Shown here piece after piece: positions 36,885 through 51,430 of a stretch of 64,000 bases of DNA. The stretch comes from Thysanoteuthis rhombus (taxonomy: Eukaryota; Mollusca; Cephalopoda; Oegopsida; Thysanoteuthidae): contig OY735211.1 of the NCBI GenBank assembly GCA_963457665.1, positions 36,917,485 through 36,981,484 on the forward strand, read 5' to 3'. The stretch's first letter is position 1; each line of letters opens with the position of its first letter. Below the pieces are notes generated by a model. It did no database searches. It had not been told where the DNA came from and saw only the letters and a program-made list of their open reading frames with translations. Position numbers and translations under genes: made by a program.

Positions 36885-37229
36885 TCCTAAAGAATCAGAG
36901 TATATTTGCACGTGGGGTTGACCAGTATGCCTGTGCGTGTACTTTTTTCAACGGAGATTAGTCCGTCTTTATGTATGTGTGAGTGTGTGATTAGTATGTT
37001 TGTCTGTCCATGTGCGTTCTCCTCTTGTATATCGTCTGTATTTCTTGCGTTTGCACATGGTTGTTTTCTATTTTGATTTGGTTTATTTCAAAATCTGTGC
37101 ATTTAATATTGTCGCTAGTTGGAAGTGTCCATGTCTTTGTGATATCATTTTGGATTCGGATATAAAAGCAGCTTCGATGCATTTACGTGTTGATTATAGG
37201 TATTTCTACGTCCGACTAAGATGTTCAGG
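36433..37229. repeat. Intergenic with (GT)n tracts
   Basis: (GT)n at 36766-36811 and 36851-36881 explain the Val/Cys-rich ORFs. The right part may belong to the Penelope-like remnant. Confidence 0.6.
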
Positions 37230-37930
37230 CTAAGTTTTAGGGCCCTCCGGTTTTCATATACCCTTTTTAGGGGTATAGATGTTTCACTTATGTAAACCTC
37301 ATTGCAATCGTTGCATGATATTACGTAAATAATTAGATCCCTAATGGATGCTGATGACCATATGTTTATTCAGTTTGCTTAGGTTAGTGCTGATGTCGGT
37401 GGTAGTTGAGTTAGTAGCTTGTGTGATTCGCTTCAAAGTAATTTCATCTTTCCTTTTATTTTGTTCTATTTCAATTCTATGAACTTTTTTTCCTCATCTA
37501 GATACATGCAGTTGCATATCCTAAGGGCTCTTGGGTAAAATCTATGGCTAATACTGATTTTATGTGGGAGTAAAGCTGTATGTGGTCATTCTTGTTTGCA
37601 GCTTTGCAGAACACACTAACTTTAATGTTATTGTCTGTTTCAAATAGTAGGGTGTCAAGAAAAGGTAATGTGCAATTGGATTCCATTGTGAGAATTTGAT
37701 AGAGCGTTCTACGGCGTTCAGCTGTGTTACTGAGTTATCTGGATTTATTTGTCGGGGTTATAGAACCAGGGCTTCGTCGATGCAGCGAAAATAAGTGTCC
37801 GTTTTGGGTATGGTATATGCAAAAGGGCCCGATTCTAGAAATTCTAAAACAAAAATGTCGGGCAAACACTCTGCTTGTTGGAGACCTCATGTGTAAGCTG
37901 AACTTTTGTTTGTAGTATTTCATATCGTTA
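37230..37930 (-). mobile_element. Penelope-like retroelement remnant (RT end and GIY-YIG)
   Basis: The minus strand carries, in order, YFRCIDEALV (compare RYxDD of the RT core), LPFLDTLLFETDNNIKVSVF followed by a K-x-x-N-K-N-D segment (compare LPFLDVLV...VYRKPTHTD of Penelope-like elements), and VYISETSIPLKRVYENRRA, a degraded GIY-YIG endonuclease core. The pieces lie in different frames with interruptions, so it is an old broken copy. Both ends are indistinct. Confidence 0.7.
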
Positions 37931-38189
37931 AAAAAAAGTTCTGTTACGCGGTGAATACATATTTTTATGATTTCTATGTATGGCTAGGGCCGATTTCGTT
38001 TTGAATTTTTTGCATTAGAGTTATATCACATCTAGGTAGGCCATTGATTTGTCTATGTTTTGGTAATGAAAAGGGGGAAAGACCCCCCTTCACTTTTGGC
38101 CCCTTAAAGGTGGGAAAATTTCCATTCACTCTTGATCACATGAAGTATTGTATCTAAACATAAGATATGTACATGTACATTTGTATATT

Positions 38190-38330
38190 AAACGGAAAGT
38201 TGGTTATGCTTTAGCATTATAGTTAGATTGCAAATAGAACCCCCTAGGTCAAAAATCCTTAAAATCTTTTTTCTCAAAACTGTCAACTTCAAACCTTACC
38301 CTAGGCCCAGTGTTTGCAGGCTAAATTTAT
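38190..38330. repeat. Half copy of the 49.1-49.4 kb repeat
   Basis: agcattatagttagattgca, aatagaaccccct and ctcaaaactgtcaacttc match 49314-49385. Confidence 0.65.
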
Positions 38331-38395
38331 TTGAGCTGCGGTGATTTCTACAGCGTGACAGACAAACACGCACATTGACGGACGGAGTGACACCA

Positions 38396-38468
38396 CACAC
38401 ACACACACACACAGATTTATGCATACATGTATTTATATATAAATGTGTCTACATGCATAAAGTGACAA

Positions 38469-38516
<48 letters not shown>
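38396..38516. repeat. (CA)n and (TA)n microsatellites
   Basis: CA run at 38396-38413 and uninterrupted TA at 38470-38516. Confidence 0.95.
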
Positions 38517-38520
<4 letters not shown>

Positions 38521-38908
38521 ACATGTGTGTAACATTACTATTACTTTTTCCCTGTAGTATGCCCGGTCGTTAGAATTCTTTTGTGTAATTCTGGCCAAAC
38601 TTAAGTAAACATTTGGAGACATCCAGCCCAGGCAAAGGTGTCAAGAGAAAGAAAAAGTAAACATGATACTTAGACGAACTGAATGCCTGCATGTCCTGTT
38701 TGTGCCAGACGATCTGAGCACCGGATATCGTTAACGCGCATGCGTGTACACGCATCTATACATGTCGGACGCATTTGTACAAATAGCCATAGAGCTAATT
38801 GTATTTGCATAATGGTACGCTTATATAAACGTACAATTAGGCACAATAAATACGCAGCTATGAATAGAAAAAGACACTCATATACGTGCATGCGTGTGTG
38901 TGCTTGTG

Positions 38909-38916
<8 letters not shown>

Positions 38917-38955
<39 letters not shown>

Positions 38956-39053
38956 TCGTTCAGACTTGGAAAATTAAATAAAAAATACAAATGCTTATAT
39001 TTGTACCGATATATGTGTAACTATAGACATACTTCTAATTGTGCGGACGTATG

Positions 39054-39128
<75 letters not shown>
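38917..39128. repeat. (TA)n, then (CA)n(TA)n tracts
   Basis: TA at 38917-38951; CA at 39055-39087 followed directly by TA to 39128, where a SINE head begins. Confidence 0.95.
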
Positions 39129-39131
<3 letters not shown>

Positions 39132-39235
39132 ACCGATGGGGTAGCCACTTCAACGTAGCAATACTCTTACCTCTGAGCTGAACAGCCGCCGGTAATACAA
39201 AGGCCAAGTTACTGCTTTCAACCCTAATTCTCGTC
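39128..39235 (-). mobile_element. tRNA-like SINE head, minus strand
   Basis: Reverse complement of gctgttcagctcagaggtaa, with the unit linker (taatacaaaggccaagttac). It abuts a (CA)n(TA)n tract at 39055-39128 on the body side, so the body is missing. Confidence 0.65.
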
Positions 39236-39475
39236 GTGTCGATTCCTGCAGGAGTCCCATTTTCTTTAATTGTTTATTCTATTTACGTTGCTCAAATTGG
39301 GTGGTATGCTAACCGTGTAACGTTGGGAGATCATTTCAGATAGATTTCCATATAATGTGACGCAATTTATAATTCATTCTGTCGTGCCAAATATGTCCAT
39401 TTCTTAAATACATATCTGTTGCGTTGAAAGAGAATAATAGACTGAGAATAAATGAGATGAGGATTCGTGTTGATA
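39236..39475 (+). mobile_element. tRNA-like SINE body, plus strand, inverted against 39128-39235
   Basis: Begins at the B-box (gtcgattcctgcaggagtcc) and runs through gagatcatttcagatagatt and gactgagaataaatgagatg. Together with the preceding minus-strand head it forms a head-to-head inverted pair. Confidence 0.7.
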
Positions 39476-39954
39476 GCTATGTATATAATTTCTTGTATTA
39501 CGGTTCGTTCTATGGTGGGTGTGTCTGTGTACATCGATATAATTGTAGAGGTCCATCGGTAAAATATATATATATATATAATCGGATAGAACAATGTTCT
39601 TAGTCTACTGACAAAAAAGCTTTATACAACAAATAGTTATTTTCCCTTGTCTTCGCACTTGACCCAAGGATTCTCCATTATACAATGTAAATTCAACTAA
39701 TGACTATCAGGCTGAAAAATTATTAATCTGCGTTAGCATGCAGTGGTGTGGTCTGCGTATGTGTCAGTGTACATGCATGTATAACTATACACACATGCAT
39801 TGTAAACGTCTGCGTGCCAATATATCTTTACTCGTTTAGAAGTGTTTTTATCCATGGTTATAGTGCTCAGTATTTTTACATTTTCATTCAGATAGATAGA
39901 TATAAAAAATCATATAGTTGATTTTGAGTCGTTTGAGTAGTCCGTGGTAACTAT

Positions 39955-40110
39955 TAGTAACTTTTTACACAATTTTGGATTGGACCAGCGACGATTAAAC
40001 AGCGTAATCGGAAGATAAAGAGTAAGCCCACAGTGAGAATCGAACTCAGACTCTCCAGCCAGATGAAGTCTTATATACATACACTTGGCTGCTTTTAACC
40101 ATCCAATCAT
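39955..40110 (-). repeat. tRNA-like repeat, third family, copy 1
   Basis: Minus strand has gagttcgattctcactgtgg (B-box) and cgattacgctgtttaatcgt. A related copy follows about 375 bp downstream in the same orientation. Confidence 0.5.
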
Positions 40111-40319
40111 GTGGACTTAATAGTTGAACGGAAGCTGATTTTACACCTTAGACTTTACTCCTTGCAGCCGATATTCAACGCATGTTGGTGTTCACAATTT
40201 AGTCCTAGAAATCTTTTTTTAATACAACGAATTTTTCTTTCAAATTTATTCTTGGCTGAAGTGTTGCAACATCATTAATGATTTTGATAATTTTACACCT
40301 TCTTCCTAATTTTCATTTG

Positions 40320-40445
40320 CTTTTCATCACAACTTTTAATCGGACTGTAATTCTACAGGAACGATTAAAAAGCGTAATCGAAAAATAAAAAGTAACCCAC
40401 GGAGAGAATCGAACTCTCATCCTCTAGCCTGAAGGGTCCCACATT
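40320..40445 (-). repeat. tRNA-like repeat, third family, copy 2
   Basis: Minus strand: gagagttcgattctctccgt and cgattacgctttttaatcgt, matching copy 1 at 39955-40110. Confidence 0.5.
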
Positions 40446-41066
40446 TACAATTTCATTGCTACAGATCAAATTCACGCAAGCTGTATTTTGTATGACGTTT
40501 CCAAAACATTGGTATCACTTGAATTAACATATATCCAAGTACTTTTAATGAAATTTGCATATGAAGATATACTCATAGAGGTATTATTCAATAATGATGA
40601 TGATAATGAATTATATGAAAATCCCATTTAACGTTATTAATGTTGACTAATTTTCAACTTACTTTATCTAAATATTAACTTACATTCCCATTCATAGCAG
40701 TCTATACAAAACAACTACACACCCACGCCGAAAGACCTATCTAAAAAAATCCCAACAAAACCACTCCCACTGCCCACCCCCATCTTCCCCCGAGATGGCA
40801 TCGAATTCCACAAAATACCAATCGATCATACGTACCACCCAGAGCCCAATAAAGTACTGATCGGACAAAAAATAACACCTCTGACCCGTACACATGTACA
40901 AAGGAAGAGAGTAAGATACGCCCCCATCCCCCCAAAAACAACCGTAAAAAACGAAAAAAAAAACTTCAGTTGTATATAAAAGCAAAATGAATAGAGAAAA
41001 AACTATTATCTGTGCATCTCAAAAGCCGTGTAAAACTGATCGGTAATAACAAAATTATAAATCGCA

Positions 41067-41075
<9 letters not shown>
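40446..41075. other. No gene recognised
   Basis: 40700-40980 is a C-rich stretch on the plus strand; the overlapping 66- and 82-codon minus-strand ORFs look like low-complexity W/G/F translation. Confidence 0.5.

Positions 41076-41162
<87 letters not shown>
41076..41162. repeat. (TA)n, 87 bp
   Basis: Uninterrupted AT dinucleotide tract, one of the longest pure tracts in the window. Confidence 0.97.
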
Positions 41163-41219
41163 GTAGTTAATTATGAAGATCGAATACATAAATGAACCAC
41201 AAATGAATAAAGAAAATGA

Positions 41220-41506
41220 GCACTGTTTGGGACCATGGACCAGCGTCCACTAAGGAAGCAGTTAATAAGCGACTCTGCTCTCACCATCTGAGCAAACAAC
41301 ACCTAGCGAGGCAAGGAAAATGAGATCGCACTTATATTGCTCGCCCTTAATCATTCTCATTTGGGTTCAACTATACGCACATACTTCTTACATATAAATA
41401 TATAGCCAGTGTAGGAGACAGACAACTTTATTTTCAAAGCAGAGCCTCAAAGAGCGCCCTGGTCGTCCACTACATTTAGATCTGTCTCTCAACGTACTGA
41501 GGTTGC

Positions 41507-41562
<56 letters not shown>

Positions 41563-41745
41563 CAATTTCACTCGGACCCAATTATTTACGATAGTGAGCG
41601 AAACAATGGCGACGATAGAGATAAGCCGTGGATGGGATTCGAACTTACACCTTTTTTTTCTATGGGAGAACCTGTGTAGCCTAGGTTTGCACTAACTGAT
41701 TGTACCACCAGAACTCTGACGGAAGACAGGGGTCTACATAACACC
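41220..41745 (-). repeat. Two further tRNA-like heads (41220-41320 and 41560-41745)
   Basis: The first has, on the minus strand, gtttgctcagatggtgagag. The second has a B-box aagttcgaatcccatccacg and a matching head further 3'. A (TA)n tract (41509-41557) lies between. Confidence 0.45.
41509..41557. repeat. (TA)n
   Basis: 49-bp uninterrupted tract between two tRNA-like heads. Confidence 0.95.
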
Positions 41746-44025
41746 CTCAAATAATTCCTTTCCTTCTCCGCTACTTGTATTTTTACGCATTTCTACGTAT
41801 ATATTGTTCATAAGACGACAATGAGTTCAAAGTGTTATCTAGACCGGCCTACAGTCAGTGTCCACGTGGATCAATCGGTTTGCACAGACGTAAGTTACAT
41901 AGGTTTTCCCATGGAAAAAATGGAGTGGGTCCGAATCCCAGCCGAGCAAAAATTAGTTCCCAAAGTGTTTTTCCTAATTTCACGATGCCGGATACTGAAG
42001 TCCATTACAATTACCAGCAGCAAGATATGGCATAAGATTTCCAGAGACTTGGTTGCATTTTCGTCAAATAACTAACAGTCATGTAAAGTGTAAATCACTT
42101 TTAATATGAATACTCATAAATATAATGAAATCTTATCTTGGAACGTTCATCGATTTTAAGCTTATCTGTCTGATGTGGCCAATGTCGATCAAACTGTTCT
42201 TTGCTTATTGGTTATATTGTGGATAAGAACATTAGACTGGGCAAATAAGTGCACGAACGAGCTCATGTCAAACAACATACTGTTATATATGTCTGTGTTT
42301 GTTTGTCTCTCACGCTATGTAAACCTCATAAACATGGGTACAGCCCAACCAAATTTGTTTATCATACTCAATAGACCTAGGGGACGGTTTTGTTAAAAAA
42401 AGATTCGGGATTTTTCTATTAAAATAACATTATGATAATGATTGAAAATAAAGTACAAAATTCTATGCGGTAATGTTATAATGGATTTTACAGGTCTGGA
42501 AGCTTTGGTCTTGCCTTTTTTTTTACGTCTTGAATATTTAACCCTGCGGAGACGAGTATTTCAGGTAGTATAACAGAAGTCACGATTTTTTTTTCCAATG
42601 CAGACGCTGTAACCCTTCTTTTTTTTTTTTTTTCTTTTCAAAGAGCTTTCGCCAGACGGTCCCATGTAAACTCCAGTTACCCTCCTTGTTAGTTATTTGA
42701 CGCCTTTCCCAAAGATTAGAAAACTCTTTGAAGATTAGTACACCCACCCACGTTGCCTTACTATGGCAAACAATTACTTGACTCAGTCCGAACGAAGTTC
42801 ATTATTGGCTTTGTACTTTGAGATAAAAATCTAGCCTTGTGCAAATTTCATTCATCCCGTCGTCATTTGATAATAAGCCTTAGTAGAGTTAACAGAGATA
42901 TCTGGCAATTCTTGTAAATTGATCACATCTACCTAGCTTGCTTCATGAGATAAACTAAATTGGCGCCACACTGTCTTCCTGCTCACTAAGTAACCATTAT
43001 GTTTGTGTACTTGTAAAGTTAGCAAAAAGCCGTTATCTATCTATATATCTCACTATCTAAGTTTGTTTAAAAAAATCATATCTAACTGTTCATGTGGATA
43101 CCTGGTATCTTCATTTCTATTTTGGAAGGATTTGCTTTGGGACTTGAGCAAAACTGGTTGATTGTCGGTTCAGCACATTTTGATCCTCAATGCATCTATG
43201 TCGGACTGTTTAATAGAAGCAGGAGGAAATCAAAGACGTTATTTCCTTTTTCCACCCTCGAACGAATGTAAGTATTTGTGTAATGCTAAAGAAGAGATTA
43301 AGGAATACAGGACTGTCGGATCTCAGTAAGGAGACTGAAAGCACCCTGCTAGAAAAAGAAAAAAAATGAAATTTAACCAATTTCATCGGCGTTTTGAGGC
43401 CTCATGGGATAATAAATTGTACCATATACTGGGTAATTTTTCTCATCAGTAAATTGTTAAAATTGGGGATTTGGTAATATATAAATAAGTATGGAACGCT
43501 GTTCCCCCTCTCATTCAACATAAGGGAATGTCGTTCCCAAGCGTTCCCACAGCATTACACTACAGGGAGTGTATTGGGCCTATCTCCTGTAATAGGAGGC
43601 CTTTCGTTCCGACAGAATCAGCATTCAAAATCCTGACCTCTTCCGGGGTTCGAACACCAGTCACCGGTGGAAGTGAACAACACTTTCAACGACCTGATCT
43701 TTTTTTGAGATCGGTAAAACCAAGTTAGAGGAGTTGGGCACAGTTAAGCAACTTCTTAACCACGATGGTTGACATTAAGCAGACATGTTAGTCATCCTTC
43801 CTTGATACTACTAATAGTGCTGAGTTTGAAAGAATTTAGAAATGAGAAAAAAAAAAGAAAAGAAAAGAAGAAAAGAAGACGAAAAGCGTGTATCATTTTC
43901 GCCTGATCTTGATAATGGTAAAGTAGAAAATTCTAGATCCCAAATCTTTGGGCAATTTTTACATTCATTGGATCAAGACATGCATTCTCTTGTACGTAAT
44001 CAAAAAACGTTAACTAAAAAATTGA
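41746..44025. other. Intergenic, no gene
   Basis: ggggttcgaacaccagtcac at 43638 is B-box-like and may mark a degraded tRNA-derived repeat. Poly-T at 42618-42635. ORFs of 66-84 codons are not recognisable. Confidence 0.5.

Positions 44026-44102
<77 letters not shown>
44026..44102. repeat. (CA)n(TA)n
   Basis: CA to about 44049, then TA to 44102. Confidence 0.95.
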
Positions 44103-44106
<4 letters not shown>

Positions 44107-44633
44107 TTGTGGTGACTGAGGAAGTAATTCATCAGACTTCGGTTGTTATTTGGCTTCTACGACGGAGGAATTCATAGGCAGCTGACTATTGTCCATCATA
44201 ATTGAATCTTCCAGTTCTCGTTATCTGTTTTTTTTTTTCGACCGGATGACGTCTTTTTTGTATGTAATCCATCGGTTTCCATAATCGGGATATTCATGAC
44301 TGATTCTTTTGGTCTCTCCGGCGTAACGAAGATTTCGTTTTTAGATAGGCAATTTTGGATCAGGATCGTTTATCAATCTGTCAACGCACTTACACACTAA
44401 TATGTGTGCGCGCTTGTATTTGCGAGTGTGTGATTTATCAAGCTTAGCTTATTCTGTCATAAGGCCATATATGTAGAACGGCCAGTGAAGATAGAATTAT
44501 ACTCGGAATAGCTTGGTAAACAAGTCCAAAGTACAGGACATCGAGAGAGGATCGTGACACTAGCCATTTTTTGTTATAACTTTGGTTGACTTGACCAGAG
44601 GATTTAGAAATGGGACAGCCATTTGACATGATT

Positions 44634-44637
<4 letters not shown>

Positions 44638-44704
<67 letters not shown>

Positions 44705-44721
44705 TATATATATATATATAT

Positions 44722-44783
<62 letters not shown>
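44638..44783. repeat. (TA)n, (CA)n, (TA)n, (GA)n compound tract
   Basis: TA 44638-44696, short CA, TA to 44723, then about 30 GA repeats to 44783, abutting dispersed-repeat copy 2. Confidence 0.95.
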
Positions 44784-44784
<1 letters not shown>

Positions 44785-44785
<1 letters not shown>

Positions 44786-45480
44786 TAAATAGCTTTTACT
44801 GCTTTGAATACCAAATATATTAAAAAAATTCCCCAATATCAGGTAATTCCAAACATCAGGTAATGCAATTTTTGTATTTTTTTTCAGTGGGTTTAATGAA
44901 CAATACAGAATTAGATATTATGGTACCATGTGTGAATTTGGGGATCAGCAGTTGTTCACCATGTAACCGTTTCGGGAATTTGAAAACAAAACAGTTTTAT
45001 TGACATGGCTCCCCTGCAGTGTTGATCAAACACCATCTCCCTTTAAGCTATGATTTTTTATATATAGCTTTATTTTGTCATTTTTAGGACCGTGTTATGA
45101 TACATGATGCTTATTTTATATAGGGTATCATCGTAATATATTGTACATGGATGTTATTTTATACTACACATCATCTAAATTTTTGAAACAAAGGGCTCAC
45201 TTACATAGGTTACCCCCCCCCCCCAAAAAAAAAACGTATTTGACGATGAGGGATCAATAAGTGTAACAACAGACGTGTCACTTCTATTGAGTGTTAATCC
45301 AAATGAATATTGAATCCGTTATATCAGATTCAATATCGAACTGTATGCAAACCAACTTATGATATCATATAAAGGAATACTAGTTAGTCGGAAAAAAACT
45401 TCTTCGAGTTGTTTTTCTATCAATATATTCAACTGAAGAATTTGACAAAATGTTTCATGATCACTAACCTTGGACCTGAA
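44785..45480 (+). repeat. Unidentified dispersed repeat, copy 2
   Basis: Fullest copy together with 52440-53010. Extends past copy 1 through attcaatatcgaactgtatg, atgatatcatataaag, actagttagtc and gaagaatttgacaa. Contains C/A homopolymer runs near 45213-45233. Confidence 0.8.
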
Positions 45481-48017
<2,537 letters not shown>

Positions 48018-48018
48018 C

Positions 48019-48051
<33 letters not shown>
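48018..48051. repeat. (CTAT)n microsatellite
   Basis: Eight uninterrupted tetranucleotide copies. Confidence 0.95.
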
Positions 48052-48459
48052 AACAATCGAAGTTATCCGTGTCTTTCCGTCTTTACTCATAATTGATCCT
48101 TGAATCACGGTGCATTCACAATCTAATCTTTTCTATTTTAAAAGTAGCACGCACATATATATATAAGTGTTTTTATGTTTTACGATGAATAAAGAAAGAC
48201 AATTAATTTACTTATTTTACCCTGTTGAAGACACTCACAGCGATAGCGTCATGATACGCATGCCTCGTGCTCTTTGACCAAACGGATAATGAGTAGGGAT
48301 GATCCGATCGGCCGATAACAGATTTCCTATTGTTGACCTGCTGACGTCACAAAATTTATCTTCCTTCATTCGTGAGAAACTAAGGGCGCAACAGCTGGTT
48401 TCAGGTCAACTATCGGCTCTGACTCATTTTGTTCAGAAGCTGACAAGTTTTATCCAATC

Positions 48460-48925
48460 CTGACATAGTTCGGTTGGCTACGGAAATATACGAGCAGTTC
48501 CGGGAATACGAGCGTTTTTTTCTTCATTCATTTTTTTCTTCTCTTTTTTTCCGGTTGGCGTTTTTCGGCTAACCACAGAAGCATTTTCGGTAGTTCCGGG
48601 AATGCCAGTGTTTTTTTTTTTTTTTTTTTTAGTTTTTCCCCTACTCGGTTTAGTTCGGTTAGCTACGTGGATACTCGGGTTGTTCTGAGACTTCCCCCCC
48701 CTTGGCATAGTTCGGCTAGCTACGGAAACATTTGGATTGTTTCAGAGATTCTTTTTTTTTGCTTGCTTGGGATAGTTCAGCTTGCTATGAAAATATACGG
48801 ATTGCTCCAGGAATGCTAGCATTCTTTACTATTTCTTTCTTTCTTTTCTTTCTTTTTTCCTTTTTTTTTTGGTTCGGCTAGCTACGGAAATATTCGGGTA
48901 GTTCCGGGAGTATCAACGATTTATT
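48460..48925. repeat. Imperfect tandem repeat, 65-115 bp units with T-rich spacers, 6 copies
   Basis: Each unit carries ttcggctagctacggaaata and gttccgggaatgccag-like words at about 48467, 48565, 48650, 48710, 48775 and 48875, separated by poly-T or poly-C/T runs of varied length. Confidence 0.8.
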
Positions 48926-49084
48926 TTTCATAAAGTAAAAAACTGGTAAGAATTTTTAGTCAAGATTCGCAAGTTCAGTCCAAGCCAAAAACTTTACTGA
49001 AAAATTTTTTTCAAGAAATTCTTTTGTGCTTTCAATCTTAGGAAAATTGTAAGGTTTCGATTTTTTTTTTTCAAAGGGTTTTAG

Positions 49085-49400
49085 TTGGTGATTCTATTTA
49101 GCATATAACTATAAAGCTGAACTGGACCCTCGCTTTCAGTTTGTCGTACCGTCATAAGACCGACCATCGTACTGAAATACGGCTTTGAAGTATTTCAGTT
49201 ACTTCCGTTGTGATTCTCAAACCTGAAAAAATGAAAGAAATTCGCAATGAAAGTAACTGAAATACTTTACAGCCGTAGTTTTGTACGACGGGTGGAAAAT
49301 AAGGGTCCAATCCAGCATTATAGCTACATTGTAAATAGACCCTCCACTAAAACCTAAAGTACTTTTTTTCAAAACTGACATTGTAAAAAATCGACGCGTT
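49085..49400. repeat. Hairpin repeat with ~90-bp inverted arms
   Basis: The left arm (about 49108-49212: ctgaactggaccct, gtcgtacc, acggctttgaagtatttcag) pairs with the right arm (about 49240-49325: ctgaaatactttacagccgt, gtacgacggg, agggtccaatccagc). The spacer is about 30 bp. Confidence 0.75.
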
Positions 49401-50509
49401 TTCCTGAAACAATTTTCTAAATAGGGTCTTAGGCTTTGCCTAAACTTACCAATTTTTGTTCTTTAAATGATCATCTCACCCTATCGAAACCAAGAATATG
49501 CCAAAAATAATTCTAGAAGAATATAAGTTCTTATATATGCCGCGTAAAAAAACTTGTGTAAATATATTTATATACCGTTTCCCTCTCCCCACTCCAAAAA
49601 TAGTCAAAATTAAAGATAATGACAACATAGACCAGCCAACTCTCATGTTTTGTCGTATGTCACACGATTTTTTTTTACTCCGATCTTAAGATCACACGAT
49701 TCGATGTCAATTTCACAAAGTTTTTAGCATTTTTCTTGCAAACTATCGAGAACAACAATTTTAACAATTTTTCTATCATTTCTTTTGTAATCAATTTAAA
49801 GTTGCTGAGATAAAAATTTAGTTTTCCCACTGAGTAATGCAAAAGAGGAGAGACTGTTTTGTATTGTCTGCAAAAATAAAACTGATAGTCGATCATCAAT
49901 AATCATAATTGGCACTTCATCAAGCATTTTATCCATGATGTCAAGATTTAAGGAGTCTGAGATTCCGTGTCCCAAATGGTAACCGGATGTTAATCTTGAG
50001 CCCAGAATGCAACAGTCCACTATAACAATGCTCGTAAGAACTGATATTTTGATTAATGAATTGACATTTATAGAAGAATTGAATCGTGCATTTTACTCAT
50101 TTTTAAAACTTTTTTTTTTTTTTAAATCTTCAGATCTATTTTGTATAAATATTAAGATTTTTGTACTTCGGTGGTTGACGGGTCTGAACAAAACTTGACT
50201 TACGAGATTCATAGACTATTGCATCTAATACTACTTGTGTAAATAAATAAATAAAACAACAACATGGCGGTGTAGTGAAGGTCAGAGAAGAAAAGAATAT
50301 AGCTATACAGCCTATTTGAGCAGCACGTAACAATGCAGCCAGATTGGTAAGGCACTGTCACCTTAGAACAGATTTCCAAAGATAAGGAATGCCAGAGGTT
50401 TACTCTCTGATTCTGATTCTGATCTGCTTGCTCAGCAGACTTGAGATTTGCAATAGAGAGCAACAGAAATAAGATTGAAAGAAATACAAGTCAAAATTAT
50501 TAATGGGCG
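49401..50509. other. Intergenic, no gene
   Basis: AT-rich; ORFs of 63-84 codons on both strands without recognisable domains. Confidence 0.55.
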
Positions 50510-50625
50510 TAGCTTATTTTGACACAAAGCTGCAGCTATGGGGCTCCCGGTGAGGAACGAACTCATCACTCAACAGTAATGATATGCAAGACTAGCTTGC
50601 TTACCACGAAGCACCATTTCCTGAA
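50510..50625 (-). mobile_element. tRNA-like SINE, second family
   Basis: Antisense copy with atggggctcccggtgaggaa, cgaactcatcactcaacagt and gcaagactagcttgcttacc. It directly precedes the pogo-like MITE. Confidence 0.6.
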
Positions 50626-50630
50626 TATAG

Positions 50631-51000
50631 GTTGAACCTCACTCGTCCAGGACTCATAAGTCCGACAGCTTCGATGGTTCGGAGCTGTGATTTGCTTCTG
50701 GCGTTCGGCGAGAACCTTAGGGAAAATAACTGAACTTATATGAAGTTAATTATATCGTCAAGATCTTTGAGTGTGAAATGTTTTTTTTTTTTAATTGGTA
50801 AACAAAAAAATAATTGTAATAATTTTCATTAGAATATTTCTATGCGAGCTAAGTTTATGCTTCTGGAAGTTGTATCAGTATCAATAATACGATACAGTAT
50901 AAGAATTTCGCCCTTTACCCAGTTTCACTGGTTCAGGAAATTCATCACCCCAGCACCTGCAAGGTCCCAAACTTACTGGATTAGTGCGATTTAATTTATA
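50631..51000. mobile_element. pogo/Tigger-like MITE (about 370 bp)
   Basis: The left end gttgaacctcactcgtccag and the reverse complement of the right end, attaaatcgcactaatccag, form imperfect inverted repeats of about 22 bp of the type seen in Tigger-like MITEs, next to TA on both sides. The interior has no ORF. Confidence 0.5.
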
Positions 51001-51254
51001 TACAACTCTTAGTTTTGATTAGTTATAAATCAATCGAGCGATTTTTATAGAGACTTGGCTAACAAGCTAGTTTTGCATGCTATTATTGTTAGTGAGAACG
51101 ACCCTTCATGGTTGCTTTTCTATGATAACCCTGCACTGGATAAAGCGTAACTTGGTAAGTATCAACAAAGCACTATCCGTAGTAAGGCCGGATACATGAA
51201 TTAGAGCAGAGGGTGGGTCCAAATGGAAAATCTTTTGAGCAGGATTATTCAAAA

Positions 51255-51430
51255 GGAAAATACGCGACAAAGAAAACAAATTTCAAACATCAAAAACAAG
51301 AAAGTAATATGTGATCCGACATTTTTCATTCACGTTTGAGTCGTGGGTTTTTAGTACAAGAATTGAAAAAGAGTAAAGTAGAAAATGAGAAATTCTCCAC
51401 AGAACCATTAAATACTTTTTTCAATAAAGA
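51255..51430 (+). repeat. Dispersed repeat shared with 15085-15310
   Basis: gaaaacaaatttcaaacatc, aaaaacaagaaagtaatatg and cacgtttgagtcgtgg match the copy in PMS1 intron 6. Confidence 0.6.
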
